Source: an uncultured Caulobacterales bacterium
GTDB lineage: Bacteria; Pseudomonadota; Alphaproteobacteria; Caulobacterales; Maricaulaceae
Assembly: GCA_938007945.1 (NCBI GenBank)
Contig: CALLME010000258.1
Location: forward strand, 1-7,032
Reading direction: 5' to 3'
Length of the DNA: 7,032 nucleotides
Positions 1 to 7,032 of this stretch are shown here, in pieces (position 1 is the first letter of the stretch; each line of letters starts with the position of its first letter). The position numbers were made by a program, and so were the translations under genes. The notes beneath the pieces were generated by a model. That model was not told the DNA's origin, searched no databases, and was given only the letters and a program-made list of their open reading frames with translations.

Positions 1-686
1 GCCTCAGTATAGTTTCCCTCGTCACAAAGGTTCTGCATTTTTGCATAGGCCTCGGGGGCTATATTGGAGCCCACAGAGATAGCGCCGTGCCCGCCATGCG
101 CGCGGTAGCCAAATGAGCTTGCATCATCACCAGAGAGTTGAATGAAGTCTTCACCGCAGCGATCAATCAAGGCCGATACGCGCGTGATGTCGCCTGTCGC
201 GTCCTTACAACCAATCACATTTTCCATTGATGCTAACATTTCCATGGTATCATTGTTGATATCAATCACGCTACGACCAGGAATATTATAGACGATCACT
301 TGCACATCTACAGATTCAGCTACAGCTTTGAAATGTTCATAAAGACCGCGTTGGTTTGGCTTATTGTAATAGGGCGTCACGACAAGCGCCGCATCTGCAC
401 CAAGGTCTTTTGCGTGCTGCGCAAGTTCGACCGCGACGCGTGTGTCGTTAGACCCTGCCCCTGCAATGACGGGCACGCGCCCATTAGCCGCTTCCACACA
501 AAGCGTAATCACGCGTTTATGCTCTTCCTCGGACAAAGTCGCCGACTCGCCCGTTGTTCCAACCGGCACGAGGCCATGCGTGCCAGACGCAATCTGCCAC
601 TCTATAAAATCTTGATAGCCCTGCGCGTCGATTTTGCCGTTTTTGAACGGCGTCACAAGAGCAGTTATGGAGCCTCTGATTTTCAT
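1..686 (-). CDS. dapA: 4-hydroxy-tetrahydrodipicolinate synthase, partial (C-terminus off the left edge)
   Basis: This cytoplasmic aldolase-class TIM-barrel enzyme condenses pyruvate with aspartate semialdehyde, the first committed step to diaminopimelate and lysine. The reading frame is open for 228 codons from the ATG at 686 to the window edge; the family is about 290 residues, so roughly 60 are missing. Numbering matches E. coli DapA: Thr44-Thr45 in VGTTGES, Tyr107 in TPYYNKP, Tyr133 and Arg138 in VYNIPGRS, and the Schiff-base lysine Lys161 in GCKDATGD. All catalytic residues are therefore present. Of the residues that bind feedback lysine in E. coli, Ser48, Ala49, His56, Asn80 and Tyr106 are kept, but positions 53 and 84 are Glu and Val instead of His and Glu. 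I chose the 686 start because it gives the standard [14 protein letters not shown]-terminus. An in-frame ATG at 710 would add eight residues. The Shine-Dalgarno (TGAGAC) is weak. The gene is divergent from slt. Confidence 0.96.
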   Translation of the reverse strand, partial: MKIRGSITALVTPFKNGKIDAQGYQDFIEWQIASGTHGLVPVGTTGESATLSEEEHKRVITLCVEAANGRVPVIAGAGSNDTRVAVELAQHAKDLGADAALVVTPYYNKPNQRGLYEHFKAVAESVDVQVIVYNIPGRSVIDINNDTMEMLASMENVIGCKDATGDITRVSALIDRCGEDFIQLSGDDASSFGYRAHGGHGAISVGSNIAPEAYAKMQNLCDEGNYTE

Positions 687-819
687 AATTGTCTCATTTT
701 TTATTCGCATCCGCTTTTGCGACAGAGTCGTTACGGGTTCAACTGATAATAATGGCTAAATCGCGAAACAAATACGTTTATTCATTTGCCTCAGACTTTT
801 GCGGTCTTACTATATCTCT
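687..819. promoter_or_regulatory. dapA-slt divergent intergenic control region
   Basis: This is the only non-coding stretch between two genes transcribed away from each other, so promoters for both dapA (minus) and slt (plus) are expected here. It is AT-rich compared with the flanking genes. A GANTC site (GAGTC, 725-729), the recognition sequence of the alphaproteobacterial CcrM methylase, lies within it. I find no convincing -35/-10 pair on the plus strand; GATAAT at 745-750 resembles a -10 box but has no well-placed -35 partner. Neither candidate slt start has a recognisable Shine-Dalgarno sequence. That two promoters lie here is inferred from gene orientation. Confidence 0.6.
743..771 (-). 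promoter_or_regulatory. candidate sigma70-type promoter for dapA
   Basis: Read on the minus strand, TTGTTT (766-771) and TATCAG (743-748) are separated by 17 bp, the ideal spacing for a housekeeping sigma-factor promoter. They match the TTGACA/TATAAT consensus at 3/6 and 4/6 positions. A transcript starting near 736 would have a leader of about 50 nt before the dapA ATG at 686. The match is modest and could be chance in an AT-rich spacer; placement upstream of a gene that must have a promoter here is the main support. Confidence 0.25.
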
Positions 820-2898
820 ATGGGATTAAACCGAGTCAATTTATGGGCCGACTTTACGGCGAAACTAAGTAAGGTTTTCGGGCCGCTTGTTCTGACAGTT
901 TTTCTGATTGTCGCCACGCAGGCTCAGATAGCGCAAGCCCGTATCCCGACTCCTCGCATCAAGCCCGCAGCACTTAGTCAATCGCAACTTCTTTCAGATA
1001 AAGACGCCTCTCTATTTGAGAAGGCTGTGAGTGATGCAAAACGTGGAAATTGGTCACGCGTTGACAGAGCGCGAATGAAAATAGGCCATCCAGTCGCTAA
1101 AGATGCTTTGCGCTGGCTGCGCGCTACACGCGATGCGAATACGCCGCTCTCTGAACTGACCTATGTCATGCATAATCTCGACAATTGGCCGCGTCAAACA
1201 ACGATACGGGCCCGCGCCGAAGGAAAATTATTCGACAACCCCGCCGGCGTAAATGATGCAATCTCTTGGTTCAGGGGCAGTGATCCTGTCTCTGGCGAAG
1301 GTCGCGTTGCCCTGGCGCGTGAATATTATAGCCGTGGTCAACAGGAACAAGGCGACCGCTGGCTTCACTATGCCTGGCAAGAAAGCAGCCTCACCCGCGA
1401 CCGTCAAAAGAAGATTTACAGCCAATATAAAAACCGTCTCCGCCCCGAAGATCACGCCAAACGTGGTGATTATCTCATCTGGCTTGGCTATCGCCACTAT
1501 CCCAAAGTGCAAGGCTTACTTGCTCTGATGCCTGCCAATGACCGCGCCTTGCAAGTAGCGCGTATGAAAATCAACCGAAACGCCTCTGGAATGGATGCTG
1601 CGATTAAAGCCGTCCCAATGAGCCTGCGTACGAATGCGGGCCTGTCATATGAGCGTGGACGCTGGCGGCGGCGTAAAGCGAGCAAGGAAAAAGCCTTGCC
1701 CATGTTTACTCAAATTACCTCACCGCCTTTCTCAACTAAAGGCAAAGAGGTCATTTGGCGAGAACGCAAAATCATGACCTATTGGGCGATTGAAGAAAAA
1801 CGCTTTCAAGATGCTTATGACCTGACACTTAATCACGGCTTAGAGCGTGGTATTGCTTTTTCCGAAGCTGAATTCCTTGCAGGCTGGTTGGCGCTGACCA
1901 AACTTGGGCAACCCCGCCGCGCCCTTGAGCACTTCACAAAACTCAAATCAGGCGTCGGCCTCCCCGTATCGCTTAGCCGTGCCGCCTATTGGCAGGGCCG
2001 AGCAGCGGAAGCCAAGAACGATCCTAATTCTCGCGCTTATTATTCTGATGCGGCGCAGCACGTAAATACGTTCTTCGGTCAACTCGCGGCAGACAAATTA
2101 GGCGGACAATTTTCGATGCTCACCTTGCCGCTTGAACCAAAGGCCGATGTGTTCATGAGCAGCTATAATTCTGATCCGCGCGTCATGGCAATGAAACTCT
2201 TTGGTGAGATTGACGAAGAACGGTTCTATACGCAGTTCTCTTTTCATCTTGATGATGAATTTACCTCACCTGGTGAGTTATCCCTTCTGGCCCAAACGGG
2301 GCGTGAGTTTGGATATATGCGTCCCTCTGTCAGGGCTGCCAAGCAGGCTGGTCGACTACAGACAATGCTCACGGAAACGGGCTATCCGCTCATTCCTGCG
2401 ATAGAGGGCCTGAGCGATAAATTTGATAAGCCTTTCGTCTATGCGATTGCGCGCCAAGAGAGTGAGTTTAATTACAGCGCGGTCAGCGGCGCGAAAGCCT
2501 ATGGTATGATGCAGATGATAAACGCCACAGCGCGTAGCACGGCGCGGCGTCACCGTATTCCTTATGACCGGTCACGCATGACGGTCGATATCGACTACAG
2601 CGCCACGTTAGGCGCTCATCATCTCAACGACTTACTCGACCTATATGATGGCAGCTATATTCTGACAGCCGCCGCCTATAATGCAGGCCCAAATCGTGTC
2701 ACGCGGTGGCTCAAAGCTTACGGCGATCCTCGCAATGGTGAAATCGACCCAATTGACTGGCTTGAAAGCATACCCTTCTCAGAAACACGAAATTATATTC
2801 AGCGTGTGATGGAAAATATGCAGGTCTATCGTGCGCGCTTGAATGGCGGCTCGACGGACAATCAAAGCGACCGCGCACTCCGCCTCGGTACAGGTTAA
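820..2898 (+). CDS. slt: soluble lytic murein transglycosylase (GH23, Slt70 type)
   Basis: This periplasmic enzyme cleaves the MurNAc-GlcNAc bond of peptidoglycan to leave 1,6-anhydro-MurNAc ends. From the ATG at 820 it has 692 residues, near the 645 of E. coli Slt70. The N-terminus is a signal peptide: basic n-region, hydrophobic core FGPLVLTVFLIVAT, and likely cleavage after AQA near residue 40. The middle is a helical, TPR-like superhelix as in Slt70. The C-terminal catalytic domain has RQESEF with the acid/base Glu547 (codon 2458-2460), AYGMMQMINATA, AAYNAGPNRV and ETRNYIQRV. The start is uncertain: an in-frame TTG at 799 would add seven residues (MRSYYIS), and neither has a ribosome-binding site. 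I prefer the ATG because it begins just before the signal peptide; a stop at 757-759 excludes anything much longer. The gene is divergent from dapA, and a small membrane-protein gene follows 66 bp downstream. Confidence 0.95.
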   Translation: MGLNRVNLWADFTAKLSKVFGPLVLTVFLIVATQAQIAQARIPTPRIKPAALSQSQLLSDKDASLFEKAVSDAKRGNWSRVDRARMKIGHPVAKDALRWLRATRDANTPLSELTYVMHNLDNWPRQTTIRARAEGKLFDNPAGVNDAISWFRGSDPVSGEGRVALAREYYSRGQQEQGDRWLHYAWQESSLTRDRQKKIYSQYKNRLRPEDHAKRGDYLIWLGYRHYPKVQGLLALMPANDRALQVARMKINRNASGMDAAIKAVPMSLRTNAGLSYERGRWRRRKASKEKALPMFTQITSPPFSTKGKEVIWRERKIMTYWAIEEKRFQDAYDLTLNHGLERGIAFSEAEFLAGWLALTKLGQPRRALEHFTKLKSGVGLPVSLSRAAYWQGRAAEAKNDPNSRAYYSDAAQHVNTFFGQLAADKLGGQFSMLTLPLEPKADVFMSSYNSDPRVMAMKLFGEIDEERFYTQFSFHLDDEFTSPGELSLLAQTGREFGYMRPSVRAAKQAGRLQTMLTETGYPLIPAIEGLSDKFDKPFVYAIARQESEFNYSAVSGAKAYGMMQMINATARSTARRHRIPYDRSRMTVDIDYSATLGAHHLNDLLDLYDGSYILTAAAYNAGPNRVTRWLKAYGDPRNGEIDPIDWLESIPFSETRNYIQRVMENMQVYRARLNGGSTDNQSDRALRLGTG

Positions 2899-2964
2899 GC
2901 GTTTAGGCTCACATTAAGGACTTTGTGATTATCTCAACAGGATTTGATATTGGGATGATTTGAA

Positions 2965-3294
2965 ATGTATGACGTAGTTCGCAAAAAGCCTGGCTTTGAC
3001 TTCTTCTTCTGGCTGATTGTAGCGGTGCTTCTCGCCTCTGCGCTCTACTTGCAAGATTATGATCGTTGGGACGCCATAAAGCGCAGCGGCTTTCCGCTTA
3101 AATCACACATCCTAGCGCGGCTTGGGTTTTTCTGGACCGTTTTTTGGCCAGCTATCGTCGCGACAGCAATTTATCCGATGGTTAAAAAGAAACTCTGGGG
3201 CGCTGTTCTTGAGCGCCAAGTCCTTATTGCCTGGAAGCTATTTACCCTCGTCACAATCGCTGTGCTTTGGTGGGCTATGTTTTATGGCAGCTAA
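2965..3294 (+). CDS. small three-helix inner-membrane protein of unknown function
   Basis: I do not recognise this 109-residue protein. It has three hydrophobic segments, at about residues 12-29, 52-71 and 85-106, and is rich in Trp and Phe. There is no cleavable signal peptide. Charged loops follow: DYDRWDAIKR after helix 1 and a basic VKKK patch after helix 2, which by the positive-inside rule would place the helix 2-3 loop and the N-terminus (VRKK) in the cytoplasm. Helix 3 contains a lysine near its start. I see no catalytic or metal-binding motif. The ATG at 2965 follows a loose purine stretch (GGGATGATTTGAA) and uses the whole frame with good coding character. It lies 66 bp after slt on the same strand with no visible terminator between, so co-transcription is plausible; a link to cell-wall work is only guilt by association. 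Its 3' end faces pyrG. Confidence 0.75.
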   Translation: MYDVVRKKPGFDFFFWLIVAVLLASALYLQDYDRWDAIKRSGFPLKSHILARLGFFWTVFWPAIVATAIYPMVKKKLWGAVLERQVLIAWKLFTLVTIAVLWWAMFYGS

Positions 3295-3315
3295 TTTCCT
3301 AACGATTTTAATTTC
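3295..3315. other. convergent 3' junction without a visible terminator
   Basis: Only 21 AT-rich bases separate the stop codon of the small membrane-protein gene (plus) from the stop codon of pyrG (minus). I see no GC-rich hairpin followed by a T-run on either strand here or just inside either gene. Transcription from each side therefore probably reads into the opposite gene, or ends by Rho. The absence of a hairpin is seen directly; the overlap of transcripts is inferred. Confidence 0.5.
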
Positions 3316-4956
<1,641 letters not shown>

Positions 4957-5001
4957 TCAACCGTTGACCCTTGCCCCATTAAAATAGGGAGCCTCAGACG
5001 C

Positions 5002-5421
5002 TTATTCGTCTTCGGGCTTTTCTGAGTCTTCTGACGTTGCAGTTTCGGAGTCGTCAGCGGTTTGAGGAACTTCTTCAACCGCGTCAGGCGCCTTAACTGC
5101 GTCGTCCAACGGGTTTGTTTCATCAGACGTTTCGGGGGCTATCGTCAAGGGGGCTTCTGCGTTTGTCACGTCAATAATTGACGTTGATTGGTTTTCTTTG
5201 TTGAAAACCACAGAAAGCACCATGCAGTTGATGATAAATAGCGCGCCGAGGATAGCCGTCATACGAGAAATAGAGTTTGTCGCGCTACGCCCTGACATAA
5301 AGCTGCCGCCACCACCTCCGCCGCCGATTCCGAGTGCTCCGCCCTCTGAGCGTTGGATAAGGATGAGGAAGGTCAAAACAATGCTGATGAGCAGTTGAAT
5401 AACAAGCAGTACGTTGGCCAT
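5002..5421 (-). CDS. secG: SecG, protein-export translocon subunit
   Basis: SecG is the accessory small subunit of the SecYEG channel in the inner membrane and assists SecA-driven translocation. The 139-residue product has the family layout: helix 1 (about 3-22), then the signature LIQRSEGGALG, a loop of seven consecutive glycines (33-39) with SFMSGRSATN, and helix 2 (about 54-73, TAILGALFIINCMVLSVVF). The remainder, residues 76-139, is a low-complexity acidic tail with about 20 Asp/Glu and only two Lys. E. coli SecG is 110 residues; long tails of this kind are familiar in alphaproteobacteria. The ATG at 5421 is preceded by AAAGAGA at a suitable distance. It is followed by pyrG after 54 bp in the same direction. 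In many alphaproteobacteria tpiA precedes secG; here the upstream gene is a peptidase-like gene 189 bp away. Confidence 0.95.
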   Translation of the reverse strand: MANVLLVIQLLISIVLTFLILIQRSEGGALGIGGGGGGGSFMSGRSATNSISRMTAILGALFIINCMVLSVVFNKENQSTSIIDVTNAEAPLTIAPETSDETNPLDDAVKAPDAVEEVPQTADDSETATSEDSEKPEDE

Positions 5422-5610
5422 GACAAGTCTCTTTAGTCTTCTACGCGGTCGTTTTCACGCTGCGGTGAATGTGTGCGGCAATAAGTTGCGTGCGGCTTAG
5501 CCCAACTTGCAACAATAGGCTAGCCACAGATGGCAATAATTTTTCGAAGTTCAAGGGAAGGCGCAGCAATCGCACTAAGCTATATCCACACGATAATTTA
5601 AATTTTGAAG
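5422..5610 (-). promoter_or_regulatory. secG leader/promoter region with short repeats
   Basis: This 189-bp gap separates the end of the peptidase-like gene from secG, both on the minus strand, and most likely holds the secG-pyrG promoter. Repeated elements are visible: an interrupted inverted repeat AAGTTG (5483-5488)/CAACTT (5503-5508) enclosing GGCTTAGCC (5494-5502); a perfect 8-bp palindrome GGCTAGCC (5518-5525); a short hairpin GCCA-CAGA-TGGC (5523-5534); and the direct repeat GGCAATAA at 5477-5484 and 5532-5539. No clear -35/-10 pair stands out; TTGAAC on the minus strand (about 5548-5553) is a possible -35 without a good -10. No tRNA or known riboswitch fold is recognised, and no hairpin with T-run ends the upstream gene. 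Confidence 0.4.
5483..5508. repeat. interrupted inverted repeat upstream of secG
   Basis: The six-base arms AAGTTG and CAACTT are exact inverted complements. Between them lies GGCTTAGCC, itself able to pair GGC with GCC, immediately next to the right arm; five unpaired bases (CGTGC) separate it from the left arm. The element could be an operator or a bulged hairpin in the secG leader. A similar core, GGCTAGCC, recurs 24 bp further on. With such short arms, chance is a real alternative. Confidence 0.3.
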
Positions 5611-7032
5611 TTAGCTCTTAGTGGTGAGGCAGTAATTATAAGTCTGCTTAAACGCCTGCGCGCGCGCCCAGTCGTCATTGACGTCTTTTTTGGGATAGTC
5701 GTCCGTTTTTGCCTCCGCAAATCTGAAAAACGTGCAGGCTTCACTCGGCTTGTTGTCTTTGGCGTGAATATAAGCCAAATCCAGATACTGCCCGACATAA
5801 TAAGGACGCAAAAACTGCGTCAAAAAAGTTTTCGCGGCTCGGCGAGCCGTGGCATCAACCGGCAAGCTAGAGCGCCCATAAATCGCGAGAAGATGATTAT
5901 TCGCTTTAAAATCAAGCGGATCTGCATCCAAGGTTTTACGGTAAATATCTCGTAGCGCAGTGGTCTCAGTAGAATTTGGGAAAAGCTTTATCTCGCCCCC
6001 TCTCTTGCCTTTCCTCATAGACGCCCGCAGTTTGCTATACCCAACATTGCCATTGATAGATAAAACACTGGCATCATTAGGGGCCGTTTTCAAAGCACTC
6101 TTGGCAAAACTTTCTGCCGCGTCATATTCTCTGAGGACCAACGCACTATGAGCTTGACCCACTAAAATATCTTTTGTGGCCCCCATTGATTGAGAAAGCT
6201 CAGCATAAGTTTTTTGCAAAGTTTTCGCTGTATTTTTCGTCATAAAATTACGGCGCCCAGTTGCATAGGCGAGGGCCGCTTCATCTTCGTTCAGCTCTCG
6301 CACAGTTACAGCAGGGTTTAAAAGTGAGTCTTTGGCTTTAAACTGCACTGTCGGGAAAGCGTTCTCTCCCCAATAGTCCCGCGCGGCGTTATGAAACTCT
6401 AGCGCCGTCATACCATAAGCACTTTCAAAGGCGACGATTGGATCCATCTTTTTAGAGAGGTTATCTAGGTAAACAGGCAATTTTTTACCCAGCGTAGGGG
6501 TGTTTTGCATGTAATGTACATAGAGCCATGCCTGTCCGTAAAAGAGCAGGATATTCACACGTCGGGGGTAATTATCGACCGATTTGAAAACAGTCTCTGG
6601 GTCGAGCCACTTATTTTCTTTCAAGAATTTGCCATGCCAGACATTGGGTGTCCCAATTGTAATCGTGTCTCCGTCTAGTTTAAACGTGCTGAGATAGTTT
6701 GCAAAACCCTCATCATACCAACGCGGAAAGTCTTCGAGCGTCATACCGTGCAGAACGTGATGACTATACTCATGCATGGCGGTTTGAGCTTCAACCTGAT
6801 CTATATCAAATCCACCTTTTGTCGTGGTAACAAATGTGGGTCCTTCGAGACCACTTTGCAGATAAATTCCACCGACGCCTCGAGTGCTCAGATATTTATT
6901 GAGTTCCCGCACATTCTTCTGACCATAGACCTGTAGCGGTTTTTTATCGGGATTACCCTTCACACCTGTGAGAGACAAGATTGTTGAGCGGAAGACTTCA
7001 AGATTGCGAACAAGGCGCTTGCCCTCTTCTGG
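5611..7032 (-). CDS. gluzincin-like HExxH metallopeptidase with TPR-like C-terminal half, partial (N-terminus off the right edge)
   Basis: The frame is open from the right edge to the TAA at 5611-5613, showing 473 residues; a TTG at 6978 is only an internal Leu codon, since the sequence upstream continues smoothly (EEGKRLVRNLEVFRS). The real start and any signal peptide lie outside. Counting from the edge, residues 87-91 are HEYSH, a zinc-binding HExxH motif, and Glu108 in YDEGFANYL, 17 residues after it, is the expected third ligand of the gluzincin (peptidase MA-like) arrangement. YGQAWLYVHYM (about 165-175) is also typical of such proteins. The C-terminal half is helical with TPR-like character near 288-336 (AHSALVLREYDAAESFAKSAL). 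Only two cysteines occur, 433 and 468 near the C-terminus, which would suit a disulfide in an exported protein. Substrate unknown. It is transcribed toward secG but separated by 189 bp. Confidence 0.8.
   Translation of the reverse strand, partial: PEEGKRLVRNLEVFRSTILSLTGVKGNPDKKPLQVYGQKNVRELNKYLSTRGVGGIYLQSGLEGPTFVTTTKGGFDIDQVEAQTAMHEYSHHVLHGMTLEDFPRWYDEGFANYLSTFKLDGDTITIGTPNVWHGKFLKENKWLDPETVFKSVDNYPRRVNILLFYGQAWLYVHYMQNTPTLGKKLPVYLDNLSKKMDPIVAFESAYGMTALEFHNAARDYWGENAFPTVQFKAKDSLLNPAVTVRELNEDEAALAYATGRRNFMTKNTAKTLQKTYAELSQSMGATKDILVGQAHSALVLREYDAAESFAKSALKTAPNDASVLSINGNVGYSKLRASMRKGKRGGEIKLFPNSTETTALRDIYRKTLDADPLDFKANNHLLAIYGRSSLPVDATARRAAKTFLTQFLRPYYVGQYLDLAYIHAKDNKPSEACTFFRFAEAKTDDYPKKDVNDDWARAQAFKQTYNYCLTTKS

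Noticed and set aside
300..746. 148-codon open frame on the plus strand across dapA
   Set aside because: It lies antisense to a clear DapA coding frame, has a Cys/Arg/His-rich composition with no recognisable domain, and is best explained as a shadow of dapA.
2893..2917. Two TTAA motifs after slt suggesting a CtrA binding site
   Set aside because: CtrA sites need TTAA-N7-TTAA; here the spacing is about 15 bases, and the position is at the 3' end of a gene.
5310..5331. GC-rich trinucleotide-like repeat (GCC/ACC) in secG
   Set aside because: It encodes the seven-glycine loop normal for SecG and uses mixed glycine codons, so it is a protein feature, not a DNA microsatellite.
5523..5544. Hairpin GCCA-CAGA-TGGC followed by a T-run on the plus strand, like a terminator
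   Set aside because: The stem is only four base pairs, the T-run is five bases further on, and no plus-strand gene ends here.
5605..5955. 116-codon plus-strand frame opposite the 3' end of the peptidase-like gene
   Set aside because: Antisense to a continuous coding frame, with a basic, unpatterned product and no ribosome-binding site; treated as a shadow.
5611..6978. A complete 455-residue gene starting at the TTG at 6978
   Set aside because: The frame continues upstream to the window edge with protein-like sequence, and an HExxH protein of this type should have more N-terminal sequence, so the gene is partial and 6978 is an internal codon.

Overview
The window looks like ordinary chromosomal DNA from an alphaproteobacterium. 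Base composition is roughly balanced by eye. The best guess is the Caulobacterales/Maricaulales (Hyphomonadaceae-like) side of the class. This rests on the style of the proteins: a SecG with a long acidic tail encoded directly ahead of pyrG, and a dapA divergent from a periplasmic soluble lytic transglycosylase. The lineage is an inference from family knowledge, not from a search.

Layout from left to right. (1) The 5' three-quarters of dapA lies on the minus strand and runs off the left edge. (2) A divergent control region of about 130 bp follows. (3) On the plus strand there is slt, a complete GH23 soluble lytic transglycosylase, then a 109-residue three-helix membrane protein that I cannot name. 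(4) On the minus strand, converging on that gene with a gap of only 21 bp, is pyrG (CTP synthase), preceded by secG. (5) A 189-bp intergenic region upstream of secG contains several short palindromes and repeats. (6) At the right edge, again on the minus strand, is the 3' part of a gene for an HExxH metallopeptidase-like protein with a TPR-like C-terminal half.

The genes serve basic cell functions. DapA starts the lysine/diaminopimelate branch that supplies the peptidoglycan cross-linking residue. Slt cleaves peptidoglycan in the periplasm, so the divergent dapA/slt pair links wall precursor synthesis with wall turnover. PyrG makes CTP. SecG is a channel subunit of the SecYEG translocon, which would export Slt and probably the peptidase-like protein.

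I see no mobile element, CRISPR array, RNA gene, prophage or obvious pseudogene. No clearly new system is evident. The items most worth a second look are the unassigned peptidase/TPR protein, changes at the lysine-feedback site of DapA, the orphan membrane protein and the repeat-rich secG leader.
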